DNA from: Luidia sarsii
Lineage: Eukaryota > Echinodermata > Asteroidea > Paxillosida > Luidiidae
Length of the DNA stretch: 64,000 bases
Assembly: GCA_949987565.1 (NCBI GenBank)
Contig: OX465121.1
Location: 5,997,590-6,061,589, forward strand
Direction: 5' to 3'
The notes beneath the pieces are model-generated. The model saw nothing but the letters and a program-made list of their open reading frames with translations. It did not search any database and was not told where the DNA came from. Below are positions 11,720 to 24,400 of this stretch, piece by piece (within the stretch, counting starts at the first letter, position 1; the number at the start of each line of letters is the position of its first letter). A program made the position numbers and the translations under genes.

Positions 11720-11844
11720 GACGGTGATTGTGGAGACTCAGCGCACCGCCCGGACACTGACGTAGGTCAGTAGGTATTAAGAAGGAGTTCGAGGTTCGAA
11801 AAACGAGGTTCGAATCCAACCAAGAACTCTGACTCATTCGCTCC

Positions 11845-11891
11845 TCTCTCTCTCTCTCTCGCTCTCGCTCTCTCTCTCTCTCTCTCTCTCG

Positions 11892-11939
<48 letters not shown>

Positions 11940-11965
11940 TTTTCCCTCTCTCTCTCTTCCCTGCG
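11845..11965. repeat. (CT)n microsatellite
   Basis: Nearly uninterrupted CT dinucleotides on the plus strand, broken by a few GCT and CCCT units. It lies 125 bp upstream of the GPCR start codon, so it falls in the receptor's 5' UTR or promoter on the minus strand. Confidence 0.9.
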
Positions 11966-12354
11966 ATCAATCGGCCAAAGTACTGTTTACAGTTGTTGCT
12001 GTCCGATCGCTTCCCACAGCGTTCTGTTCTTGGGAATCGGCAACCTCTGCTCGCGGCCGTCTCCCGGCTCGCTGGATCGGCGCTGGACTCGCGGTGGCTG
12101 AAAATATCATCTCAATCGGCGAAAGATATCGCACATCACCGTTTCGTGGGATGATGGGGTGGGGATGAGCGGAGGTAATTAGGGCGTCACGGCCCTACTT
12201 AAAGCACGCCCAGAATGGACGTATTGTGGCCTCCCCCGGAAAAAGGGAGGCGAGAAAGCTTTGTTGATAAACAAGAATCGCACCAAATGCGCCGATTTGG
12301 CGCGGTGCCACGTCCGTCCCAAGTGATTCTTTCAACCGTAGTAATCGGAGAGCG
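11966..12354. other. gene-free stretch
   Basis: Unique sequence with no coding support. It would be the upstream flank of the minus-strand GPCR. No TATA box or other core promoter signal stands out. Confidence 0.4.
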
Positions 12355-12560
12355 AGAGAGAGATTGAGAGAGCGCAAGGGAGAGGGAGGGGGGAGGGGGG
12401 AGGGAGGGGAGGGGGAAGGAAGGCAGGCAGGCAGGGAGGCAGGGAGGCAGGGAGACAGGGAGACAGGGAGGCAGGGAGGCAGGGAGACAGGGAGGCAGGG
12501 AGGCCGGGAGAGATACAGGGAGACAGGGAGGCAGGGAGGGAGGGGTAAAGAAGGGGAGGG
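12355..12560. repeat. purine minisatellite, GGGAGGCA/GGGAGACA units
   Basis: An array of 8 bp GGGAGGCA and GGGAGACA units flanked by GA-rich sequence. Both strands contain long open frames purely because of composition. Confidence 0.9.
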
Positions 12561-13313
12561 GGAAAGGAGGGGAGGAAAATACTGAATGGTCTTAATGAAG
12601 TTTCAGGCATCATTGAGCGGGACAAAGGGCGAGGGACAGTCACTTGCTCGGTCGAGCTTGGCCGGTCGTTAGCTAGCTGACAATTAAAATTTGCCGCTGG
12701 GAACGTGATGGGGAAAGGGAAGGGTGCGTTGGCAGGGGGGTGCAGATGAAACATTGGCACGTTGCCAGCATCAATAACAATCGCTCCCCGTGGTCACATT
12801 CAGAAGGGAGAATAAATAGGGCTCTTTTCCGGATTAAACCGTCAGCTAATTGGTAGAAACCACTCCCAGTGGCACCGGGGTATTTTGTTTTATAACACTC
12901 CGCTGTCTTGCCATCACATGGAAAGGGTAAATCGGCGCGGCCTTTCTATACCTTCTGTCATTTGAATACAATCTTGCCACGTCCCTTTGGAGGAGTTGTA
13001 ATTTTAAATGGAAAAAATGAAATCGGTTACGAGTATTTCCACATACCGCTATCAATGTCAGTTGGTGGATGATTAAGTTCAGAGGATTATCGACGGAGAG
13101 TGGTTGATGAACAAAAGCAAACTGTTGGTCAACGAATGAAGATGATCGACCGATGATAGTCACTGGTTGGTTTGTGGAATGGTATACAGTTGATCAACGC
13201 AGAACAAAATGCAAACAGTTGGTCTACAAAAAGAAAATAGTTGATCAGCAAAATAAGATGGTTGGTCAACCAAATTTAGAGGGTAGATTGAGTACTAGAC
13301 CATTTAAGAGCAA
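12561..13313. other. gene-free stretch
   Basis: No supportable gene. 13070-13280 contains dispersed related words (GTTGGTCAAC-like, about 20-30 bp apart), perhaps a decayed tandem repeat. Confidence 0.4.
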
Positions 13314-13566
13314 GTAGGAGGTTTACGGTGATACCATGTACATCATCTCTTAAGAGAAGGAATACCTTGGCTCTTAAAAGAGCCGGCACTCAACGTTTCG
13401 GATAGTGTGTACTCTGCCCGTCGTCAGCACGGAGACTGAAAGAAAGATATGTAAGAAAAGTCGCATAGCGACGGGCAGAGTACACACAACCCGAAACGTT
13501 GAGTTTCCGGCTGTTTTCAGAGCCACACTCCTCCATGTACATGGTATTTACCGCAAACCTCCTATA
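13314..13566. mobile_element. hairpin MITE family H2, complete copy
   Basis: A long imperfect palindrome. The left arm contains GGTGATACCATGTACATCAT, CAACGTTTCGG and TACTCTGCCCGTCG, and the right arm contains their reverse complements (CGACGGGCAGAGTA, CCGAAACGTTGAG, ATGTACATGG, ACCGCAAACCTCC). The same design recurs at 18499-18725, 22863-23910, 27141-27420 and 43198-43384. No coding capacity was seen. Confidence 0.75.
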
Positions 13567-14537
13567 TACTTGTTATTTCTACCATGCGAACCTTCCAGTC
13601 GTAACTAATTTAAGAGCAAAGCGGTTTTAACAATACAACGAAATCATCATCGGGGAAATAATATTGTACCTGCTATTCTCCTGGCAACCAAGGTTAAATT
13701 AAATATTATTTGTTTTCCTCAAATGGCGAGAGAATTACGACGGAGCATTCAATGCACCGCGCGCATTTTCTGGGAGGGGGAGGGGGATCAATTAATCATG
13801 CTACTAAGCCTCTAGCCAGCGCCACGCTGAATACATTTTGTTGTCATGGCAACGTGCTGCTTGAGCGCGGCCTTTTTCTCGTTTTCCATCCACAATGGTG
13901 TACGTTCAATACTATTTGGAATTTGGATGCATATTATTACAAGGGTTCCGGTGTAAAGGTTAAATCTGCCCCCACCCCTTTTAAATGGTCTCTGCAAGAA
14001 ATGTCACAGTCAAGCTCAGTTTCAATGTCATCCTTGTCATCTAGGGATCTGAAGTATACAAATTTATTCACAATCTTCTTTTTCTTATTTAGTGGAGTCG
14101 GATATTGGTCATCTGTTCTATCTTTAAAAGTATCCTTATAAACGTTAGGGCGTTATTGTAAGGTCATGTCAGGAACCCATAGTTAGAAATACATTAGAAA
14201 AATAATTATTAACATATAAATAAATGTTGCTTTGAATTTAATACACGAGGACTATAATTGACACTGCTTAGTCAGTAAGCAGTTTGCAACATTTTTACAT
14301 ATCACTGCTAGGTTCAAAACCCGTTCTAGTATATGTTTTCTTTGCCATTTCTACATCTTTCTCAAAAGTTCCCAGTCATTTTTGGTTCTTTATTTTGGGG
14401 GAAGAATTGTAATAACTTCAATATCTCCAATAGTGCAATAGCACAATAACTGCATAAATTCAAACTGTCTGTAGCCCCTACACCACAAGCAATACAATCA
14501 AGATAGCCATGACAATAAGCATCATGAAAATTATCAT
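13567..14537. other. gene-free stretch with SINE-tail fragments
   Basis: There is no supportable gene. 14335-14420 (TCTTTGCCA, then AAAAGTTCCCAGTCA) matches the 3' body of the tRNA-derived SINE described at 17480, without its tRNA head. 14268-14300 matches the H1 flank (AGTCAGTAAGCAGTTTGCAA). Confidence 0.5.
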
Positions 14538-14543
14538 TTTATT
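14538..14543 (-). promoter_or_regulatory. candidate INTS9 polyadenylation signal
   Basis: TTTATT on plus is AATAAA on minus, about 825 bp beyond the INTS9 stop codon. A second one lies at 14389-14394. Either could end the transcript; there is no transcript evidence. Confidence 0.3.
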
Positions 14544-14905
14544 TCACTGACATTACAGTGCAAAGGACGAATACAGCAAAAGTACACTGTAAGACCCTAT
14601 ACTGAGCACATAATAATGATGATCCATTGACTTATTCAAAAATGTATGTCGAAAACTGCATTTCGTAGACTTGACATCATTTGGTCAGTTTCAGAAGTGC
14701 AATGGCCTTTGATTTAATCCTGCTTAATACTCTCATTTCTGGCAAACAAGACTGCTGGGCACAAAATGACCGTCATAGTGTCATAGTCAGAACTTGCAAA
14801 AACTGCTAAGCTTAGTAGAATATGCTGCTAGGTGGAAAATGTTTACAGACCTGGCTATTTGTGCACAACGTATTGGTTGGCCTGTTAATTGTAGTTAGCT
14901 GCAAA

Positions 14906-15048
14906 AGATCGGTTGCACCGGCGGCCATCTTTGGGGCCTAGTCTTTGTTCCTTTTGGATAGGCAAGAGTGCACTCTTTGTACCTGCATTGACACTGAATT
15001 TTGATGACACTAGAAGGCCCCAAAGATGGCTGCCGGCGCAAGCGATCT
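14906..15048. mobile_element. hairpin MITE with YY1-like arms
   Basis: The left arm 14906-14940 (AGATCGGTTGCACCGGCGGC onward) and right arm 15011-15048 are reverse complements with a few mismatches, separated by about 70 bp. Each arm includes CCATCTTTGG, the complement of CCAAAGATGG, close to the YY1 core AAGATGGC. Confidence 0.75.
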
Positions 15049-15087
15049 ATTTGTGAAGCTGGTTAAATAGGGACTTTTTGAAACCAT

Positions 15088-15215
15088 GGTTCAGGCTCTG
15101 GCTCAGGCTCGGGCTGAGGCTCTAGCTCAGGCTCTGGTTCTGGTTCTGGTTCTGGCTAAGGCTCTTGCTCCGGCTTGGCTAAGCCTTTGGCTCTGCCTCA
15201 GGCTCAGACGCTACC
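15088..15215. repeat. imperfect GGCTCT/GGTTCT hexamer repeat
   Basis: Degenerate hexamers of the type GGCTCA, GGCTCT and GGTTCT run for about 125 bp. They probably lie in the INTS9 3' UTR. Confidence 0.8.
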
Positions 15216-15368
15216 ACTCTAAAACAAATGTTCTGTTCCACAATGAGTAAGAGAACAAAACACAAGTTGTCCTTTCAGCTGATAGAGACGAAGCCTAAAC
15301 CCAAGCCGTATTTTCAAACAGGCCCTTTATAAGAACACTGCTTATGGTGTCATTGTCTTTAAAAGGTC

Positions 15369-15488
15369 TCAGAAACTCGGCAGACACGCTATCAGGATGT
15401 CCCTCAGTTTCCTCCGCAGCGGTTCGTTCCCCTCGCAGAAGATGTGGGTGGATCCCTCCTCCAGCTGGATAATGGTATCATCCGTTTG
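15369..15488 (-). CDS. INTS9: INTS9 exon 18 (last coding)
   Basis: Residues 631-669, [18 protein letters not shown] to CLPSF and a TGA at 15371-15369. It aligns with the human C-terminus IQIEEDSTHIIC...FLQKF, so the end is complete. Confidence 0.93.
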   Translation of the reverse strand, partial: QTDDTIIQLEEGSTHIFCEGNEPLRRKLRDILIACLPSF

Positions 15489-18400
15489 CTGTGTCAGATA
15501 GAGAAAATGCATTGTGCTGAAATTAACCGGAAGGCGCCACATTAATCAGCGGGGTAGTCCATTTGCCAAAGCATACAAAACGTAATATATACAAAATAAT
15601 ATCAAGGGCCTTACCAAATGGATGATGTGACCCGATGCAGTGTCTTCAACTTTGACATCGGTGATTCCATTCTGAATGAGAGATGATCAAAGCAAGGAGA
15701 GTTACAGTGATCAATTTGTAAGGAGACAGTTAACGAGGTGAAAACAATTAGGTCAGTAGATTGTACAGAGTTCATAGCCAACAGTGGTAATGGATGTTAT
15801 TCAAGGCACTGCCCAAAAATACCATGATTATGGCTCCAGTCACATTGTTTGATTTTTCAAAAATGTTCAAAAGTTCCCAGTAAGTTTTTTCATTATTTGT
15901 TTGATTTTTCAAAATTGTTCAAAAGTTCCCAGTCAGTTTTTCCTTTATTTGTTTGATTTTTCAAAAATTTTCAAAAGTACCCAGTAAGTTTTTTATTTAT
16001 TTGTTTGATTTTTCAAAATTGTTCAAAAGTACCCAGTAAGTTTTTTATTTATTTGTTTGATTTTTCAAAATTGTTCAAAAGTTCCCAGTCAGTTTTTCCT
16101 TTATTTGTTTGATTTTTCAAAATTGTTCAAAAGTACCCAGTAAGTTTTTTATTTATTTGTTTGATTTTTCAAAATTGTTCAAAAGTTCCCAGTCAGTTTT
16201 TCCTTTATTTGTTTGATTTTTCAAAATTGTTCAACAGTTCTCAGTCAGTTTTTTATTTATTTGTTTGGTTTTTCAAAATCATTAAAAAGTTCCCAGTCAG
16301 TTTTTTCTTGCTCTGTTTGTCTTTATTTGTATAGAATTATATTTTCTTGTATTAAAATCAGTCGATTTTAGCCAGTTGATCGTTTCACGAAAATAAACCG
16401 GTATGAATAGATGGCCAAATGAATGAATATTGATACCTTGGCTAAGGCTTGTACCAAGTCATCAATGTCCAGGTTGCCGTAGACATACTGCCTCTGCTGG
16501 GGAGCCTCCGGTAGACCACTCTCCTCCTCCCTCTTCCGTTTCCGTGGAGTCTGGGAGGACGCGTTGCTAGGCAACGGCTGCCTGGGTATCTCCTGTGCAT
16601 GCCGGGCCCAAAACGACATATGAAGTAAACAAAAAATGAACTTCTTAAAATTTAGTGGGCCTGACGTTTCGATCCTAGCAGGACCTTTCTCAAAGGCAGA
16701 GTGACAAGGAAAAACAGATACATGTACACGAAGGAAGGGGGAAGAGAGTGAATAGGACACGGATGAGGAAATCTGGTAGGGTAAGATCAAAGGGAAGGGC
16801 AAGGAGTAGGGTAGGGATAAGCGAGAAGAGGGGGAAAGATCAAAGAGAGAAGTGTGGAGGAGTGAAATTTGGAAATTTTGAGATTTGCATTTTGGTGATT
16901 TTAGTCAGTATGCAGTTTGCAACATTTTTGTATAACACTTTAAGTTATAACTTCTTCGTTTTTAAATGTAAATGTATGGTTCTGATAAGAATGAGTAGCA
17001 ATTGGGGTTAGGGCGGGAACTGACCTGCAATAAAAACCTGTTATCCTTCGCTGTCAATGTTCCAGTCACCGTCGAAACAAAGACGCCCGGCTTGATCTCC
17101 ATAGGGGTCAGCGAGCCAGCAAGCTACACCCCCCCAAAAAAACGAAAAGAAGAAGACGGAAATGCATCTGACAGCAGACAGAGCAGACGGTTACAACAGT
17201 CCCTTGCTCATGGAACAAAGGCAACACGAATCCCATGGTGTTATTCGAACCCCCCAACGTCCAGCCTGAAATCCTGGCTCAGAAATATGTGAATGGCTCT
17301 GTACAAAAAGGCCCCTAAGTCTACACACAAATATTTTAAGTTATACACATGGAAGAAGCATGAAATAAGCTGTATTTTTATGCAACTCTAACCTCTGCAG
17401 CACGTTCCATTCCTGAGATATATCTATAAATATGGCTATTTAAACATTTTAGTGGCGGATAAAAGTGGCAAAGTGTCCCCCCTGCTTTTATTCAGATGAT
17501 ATCCCTGGAGATATACGGCAGTTAATGGTTGAAATGCTTCTGACTGGCGCCCCCACCCTGGCAAAGACTAGTTGACTGTTTGGGAGGCCACCATCTAAGG
17601 GCTGGATAGCTCTGATGGAAGAGCACTGGAACGTTAATCCAGAGGACTCGGGTTCAAGTCCCGGTCCAGTTAACGTTTTCTTTGCCAATTGTTCAATATG
17701 TTCAAAAGTTGCCAGTCAGTTTTTCCTTCTTTTTGGGGGGGAATTATTGAAGTTATTATGTTGGAGATATACGGCAGTTAATGGTTTGCGTCTGACTGGC
17801 GCCCCCACACTGGCAAAGACTAGTTGACTATTTGGGAAGGCCACCATCTAAGGGCTGGATAGCTCAGAGGGTAAGAGCGCTGGTCCAAAAAGTCCAAGAG
17901 GTCTCCAGTCCCAGCTCAGGGACCACCCAAAGTTGAAGCAGCTTTTTCCATCTACCGTAAGTCAAACAAATACAAGAAAAACTGACCCAGACATAATTTT
18001 TATAAAAATTGTTTGAAAGTTCCAAGCCAGTTTTTGTTCATTATTTCTGTAGCCACCATTGTGAACTCTTTTACTAGGTCCCTTAATACGACATGAGATT
18101 TCTAGGGAGATTTGGAAAGTTGATGGCGCCCTCTATTCTTCTGCGACAGCGGCGCGATTCTCACCTCTGGAGTTATCTCGATTCTCTCCATCCTGCGCTT
18201 GATGGGCAGATGGAGAACGGAGCCACGTCGGTACGGGGTAGGGGCTACTTCCTACGGAAGGAGAGAAACAAAGATTTGAGTTTTTGGAGCTCTTGTGTCT
18301 TCGATAACTGGGGCCAATCTCCTCGAAATCATTTTCAAAACTGTAGGTAGTGGCCTAACATTTTTATCATAGCAGGGCCTTCGTCAAAATGACTCAAACA

Positions 18401-21400
18401 CCCACAAGCGAAATAATTTCCCGACGATGAACAACCTCCTCTCTCGCATGAGTTTCGTGATGGTTGCAGCTGTGGCTTTTGTGATTCTTGTGGTGAGTGG
18501 AAAGTTTGTGGTGATACCATGTAACACTTCTCTTTCGGGAAGGAGTGTGGCTCTGAAAAGAGCCAGTAACTCAACGGTTCAGGTGATGTGTACTCTTTCA
18601 GGAGACAATCTGCTGACAATGGGCAGAATAGACACTACCCGAAACATTGAGTTACCGGCGCTTTTCAGAGTCACACTCCTTTTCGAAAGAGCAGTGTCAG
18701 ATGGTGTCACCGCAAACCTTCCATTTAGTATTACCACCATGCAAACCTTCATGGTGATTGTCACTGCAGGGCCAGTGGTGGATGTGTTGGTTGTGGTGAC
18801 TCTTGGTGGCTTGGAGGGTTATAGTTGTGGATGCATATAAGGGGGATTTGTTTCTCGCTGGCACTTACCGCTTCTACAACCAGGTCAGTCCTCAACGGCT
18901 GTGAGGCTGGTGGGGACAAGTAGCACTCGGGCAGAGCTACATGCAACGGCTGAAACCAAAATCCAAAATAAATCAAATAAAGACTTCAGGCCAAGTACAG
19001 TTTTAAGATCAGCATTTCGGTACAAAGTTTGCAATATGTTTGAACCTTCCCAAATAACAAGATAGTATGTAGAGAACAATTGACAAAAAGGTATGTCACT
19101 TCGCACAGGGTCACTTGTGGTTAAAGGTAAGTTTTGGGCCCAATTTTATAGAGCCGCTGAAGTGTGAACATCTGCTACGCACAAAGAGATTCACGGCAGG
19201 GGTGCAGGCGCCCTTCAGTTTTTAGGGTTTTAACACAGATCAAAATGAGCAGTCTGAGATAACTATTTGACATAAAATGTTAAAACAAATATAATAAATA
19301 AAACAAAATTAAACAGTATTACATCTTTGTAAACAGAAATGTCTCCCCTGGTAGGAAGGAAATTGCCGACCATATTTCACTTGATGCTCATTGTACCTGA
19401 CTTGTGTTGCAATAATGGGTGCTTCGCGTGAAATACAAGCCCGGGAAATGGAAGGCGTACCGGGAGCAGACCAGGCCGGGACGCGGCTGACGAGGGGGCT
19501 CTCACCTTGAGCTCCTTGATCATCTTGGTGGCCTGAGGGAAGCTGATGGCCGTGTCAATGGGGCAGTAGCAGGCCTTCATAGCCAGGGGCTGGAAGGGAG
19601 CCAGAGCATCCAGGTAGGAGAAGTTGGGCTCTATCCAGGAGGGAAAAAAGGGGGGGAGAAACACTGAGAGGAGAAACGAACCTAACCGATCTGAGTTAAA
19701 CGGGATGAGGAACAAGGACCAAGAGACACCAATCTTAATAGATAATGTTCTCAAAATTTAGTGGGCCTGACGTTTCTCTGCCTTTGAAAAAGGTCCTGCT
19801 AGGATCAAAACGCCAGGCCCACTAAATTGAGGAGATTTGCTTTTTGGTAATTTCAGTCAGCAAGCAGTTTGCTACATGTTTGTGTATCACTAATAGACAT
19901 GTTGACAGTTACATTTACCAGTGGGCTTGGGATATCCATCAATCTCAACACTTTTCAACAATTTTGAACAAGTTTTTACTGCACCTTTTACTAGACCGGG
20001 ACTTGAACCCCAGACCTAGTGTAGGATGTATAGGCCTGGAGTGTAGGATCTAATGGCCTGGAGTGTCGAGTCTATAGGCCTGGAGTGTATGATCTAATGG
20101 CCTGGACTGTAGAATAACATATTGGCCTGGAGTGTAGGGTCTAATGGCCTGTAGTGTAGGGTCTAATGGCCTGGAGTGTAGGGTCTAATGGCCTGGAGTG
20201 TACCATCTGATAGCCTGGAGTGTCGAATCTATAGGCCAGGAGTGTACGATCTAATGGCCTGAAGTGTTGAATCTAATGGCCTGGAGTGTAGAATCTATTG
20301 GCCTTGAATGTATGATCTAATGGCCTGAAGTGTATGATCTACATGTAATGGCCTGAAGTGTATGATCTAATGGCCTGAAGTGTTGGATCTAATGGCCTGA
20401 AGTGTTGGATCTAATGGCCTGAAGTGTTGGATCTAATGGCCTGGAGTGTAGAATCTATTGGCTTAGAGTGTATGATCTAATGGCCTGAAGTGTACGATGT
20501 AATGGCCTGGAGTTTTGGATCTAATGGCCTGGTTTCTGGGGGCTGACTGCCTGAGTTTCTGGACCTGATGGCCTTTCCTCACCGATGAAGATGACCGTGT
20601 TGCTGCTGGACTTGCCCCAGAGCTCCATGAAGTGGACGGCGTCGCCCAGCCTAAGGGAGGGGTGGCCGGTGAAGACCACACAGGGGGTCTTGAACTGGCC
20701 GCTGAACTCGCCGTGGATGGAGGAGAAGTGCTTGAGTCGGCCACTCTTGATCAGCTCGGCGTGGGGGAACGGCGGCTCCGGGAGGAAGACCTTGGACTGC
20801 TTCTGGGTACACAACCTGACGGAGGGGGGTTGGGTGGAAGGCAACGAGGATGACTTCTTCTGTCACTGTCGGCTGGCTTGTGTCACTACGTGGCGACATC
20901 TGAGTCACTGATTGGCGACTCCAGTGCCACCTGCTGCTTACTGAATTCTGTCACTGCTTGGTGACAACAGTGGCACTGCTTGGTGACACCACTGTCACTG
21001 ATTGGTGACACCAGTGTCACTGACTGTGACATCAGTGTCACTGCTTGGTGACATGTGCCACTGCTTGGTGACCCATGTCATACATTGGTGACAACTTTAA
21101 CTACTACGTACGTTGTATTCACTATGCAGAAAGCCTTATTGGCTGTGCAGAAAGCCTTATTGGCTATGCAGAAAGCCTATCGCTAGCTTTAACTTCAACT
21201 GGTATAGCCCCCCCCCCCCCCGCCCCGTACATTGTTTGTGCACAATCATAAGGGCCCATAGCAAATATGTGACCCGGCACAACAACATGAGGAATATCCC
21301 ATCAAAACACTTTTTGAGTAAACAACGCCTGAAGTTAAAGTATCTTCACAATTTGATTACAAATAATTTTTCTCTTTTTTTGTATTTTCGGAAATTTTAA

Positions 21401-24400
21401 ATAGTAGAGGATATTATATTTTGATATTTTTTGAAAGCTAATGGTATACTCTTTCACATCATTAGAAAATCTCAAAATCTCAAAAGTGGGGGATTATTCC
21501 TCATTATGCTGTGCCGGGTCAAATATGTGGTACGGAAAACAAAAATCGCGGCCTGACCACTCACCACTCGGAGAAGATCTGGGAGTACGCCAAGGAGCTG
21601 TCAGCCACCGGCGAGACAAAGAACATGGGCACCTGGGTTAAGCCCACAGAGTCCATGTAGCCCGACAGGCACTCAAAGAGGTCGTAGATGATCCCCGCGG
21701 GGTAGCAAGGCACCAGGACGTTCCCGCCACTCTTGATGGTGACCGCTGGTGGGGAGTCGGAGGGCGAGGAGGAACGGAAGGGCAGCGTGTCAGCCGAAGA
21801 AAAAAAACACGGTGGAGAAATTGAGAGGGGGAAAATGGAGAATGATTCTAATCTGGATGTTGGGTTGGAACTGACAAAGAAAGAATAACTCAATGCAGCT
21901 TAAAGGCTCTATACAACATTGGTAAAGGTCAAAAGATTGACACAGTTTGTGTGTTAAACCATAAAACATTCAAAAAAGCAATCCTGCGAAGGTTTTAGCT
22001 CAAACGGTGACCTGAGAAAGTCAAAAAATGCCAAAAAAAAAACAACTGCACCGTTCTGCAGTGTAAGAAATAGTTTATTACTTGCGAGTGATAAACTATT
22101 TGTCGATGTTTGAGTGAAGATTTCTCGAAAAGTCGACATCCCAGACCCTACGATTTCAACTGTGTAAATTAGAAGGAAATCTGTGGACATTGATGTTTCC
22201 CGATCTTCTCAATGTTGTATTGGGCCAAACTGATCAAGGGGATTCACTGTATTTTATCAAGGAGATCAACTGAACCTGATCATGGGAATTAACTAAACTA
22301 ACCAATGGAATTAACTGCATTTATCAAGGAGATAAAATGAACTGATCACGGAGATTAATAGACCGATTGCACGATGTCATCGCATGACTTATAGTGGGTA
22401 TTCCGGTATGGTCTCTGGTTTGATACCCACTATAGGTCACGCAAGCCTCGCACTTAAGGGTTTTTCTACTAGCCTACTGGGCTAGTAAATTGAGTTTTTT
22501 GCTAGCCGCAGACAGTTTTGCTAACCCTGTAAAATTAATATTGAATTTAAAACAAGGTTATCACATTAAGTAAAACAAATTATTAGTTTCTACTTTCTCA
22601 TCCCTGAACGCATCGTTTTTTGCCGCCAAACTGCTGTCTGCTTTTTACTAGTCCGCAGGGCTAGCAAAGTGGGTCATTTTACTAGCCCTCAGCTGTTTTT
22701 ACTAAACAATGACCGTCAGGCTAGTGCTAAGGTCGAGCCCTGAGGTCACGTGACCAATAGGCACAATCGGTCAATCGAACATGCTTAAGCGAGTGAGGGG
22801 AATAACTCAATTACTAAGAGATCACAGGTTGTCTCAGCGGGGTAAATCAAGTTAAGCCGTCAATAAGACTTAAGGCTTTGCATGGTGGGTGAATCAATAT
22901 AGGAAGGTTTGTGGTGACACCATGTATAAGGTCTCTTAAAGGAAGAGGTGTGGTTCTGGGTTAGAACCACGCCTCTTCCTTTAAGTCATCATCTCCTGGT
23001 GACGGCCAGAGCATACTGGTCGGAACGTCGAGTTACCACTCAGGTTCTTTTCAGAACCACACCTCTTCCTTTAACCACTTCGCGTCGGGGGTTTTTCAGC
23101 GCCGATGACCGCCATACGGGGGGTTTTGAACAATGCATCATTTTAAAATCTTGCTAAAACAATCGGAACAATATATTTCTGTGAAATAAATCGATAAGGG
23201 TATACTATGGGTACAAGAGAGTAAAACCTGGCACAATTCGGACATAGTTGTGGCTTTTGTCAAGAGATTATCCGTTCGAAAAAAGGGCCCTTTGTGCGTC
23301 GTCAGTGGACCGTAACGGACTTGTGTGTGTGCGTGCGTGTACGCTGCTGACAATCCCTGACCGCAGACTCCAGCCTCCACTCCAGGCAGTCAAATCTTCG
23401 AGTTGGTCGGCAACAAACGAGCGTACAGATTACGATAAAGAATGTGAGGGGAATTCCAATGCCAGACCGACAACCGTTGGGCTGTGTGGCATGCAAAGAC
23501 AATGTCCCCCGCGTGCTTTCAGCTGCAGCGCGGTATCCCTCGATCCTCCACAGTAAAAGTCCCACAATTGCACAAATACTGCTGCTAACCTTGCAATTCA
23601 TGTGGCAACTTACGTCAAAAAGGGTCTTTGTACTGATTCATATTGCTTTGTTCTAAGCTGAAAAGAGTCTTTATTTAGAATGTGGACAATAGTGGTGCCC
23701 GGATTCGGAGGGCCCCGTTGCAAAGGCAATCTAATTGACCTGCGGATTCGGAGGTCCCAGCGCGAAGTGGTTAAGTCATCATCTCCTGATGACGGCCAGA
23801 GCATACTGGTCAAAACGTCGAGTTACCACTCAGGTTCTTTTCAGAACCACACCTCTTCCTTTAAGAGACCTGATACATGGTGTCACCGCAAACCTTCCTA
23901 TATCAAGTTAGGCCGACTGGATGAGAGGTTTAACTCCGCTGAATAAAAGGGGATTATCCCAAGCAGTGACTGGGGGTTTATTGTGCCCGCATGGCGGAGG
24001 ATCGAACCCGTCCATCCAGTGTCGTGTACAAGGCCCTAATCCCTAACCCATCATGTTAGTCCTCCTTCCCAAGGACCGTGCAGTCAGTCACTCACTCAGG
24101 CTGCTGCAGAACTCGCCCAGCATGCTGTCCGGGTTGTGGGCAGGCGTCTGGGTGATTCCCGTCAGCAGGAGAAGGTCGCTGTTCTTCAGCGGGTCTTGGA
24201 CGATGGGGATGGAGTGGGTGGTCAAGAAGGACGAGGAGGACACATAGCACACCTGGACATCGTAAAATCAGTGGAATCAAATCAAATCAAATCAAACTGA
24301 TTCAACATAATTGAATCAACCCAACAATGGACTGTTATTTACCAACAATATATTGATGATCAGAAACACAAATCTATACTTCAAATCAAATTGAATCCAA

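Larger units (their letters stand above)
14544..15368 (-). other. probable INTS9 3' UTR and downstream flank
   Basis: This stretch lies between the INTS9 stop codon (15369-15371) and the first AATAAA on the minus strand. It includes a hairpin MITE (14906-15048) and a hexamer repeat (15088-15215). No coding sequence is supported. Confidence 0.4.

Noticed and set aside
17600..17671. Functional tRNA-Asn gene
   Set aside because: The surrounding head and body sequences recur with other copies in both orientations, so it is a SINE head. The base before the anticodon is C instead of the near-universal T.
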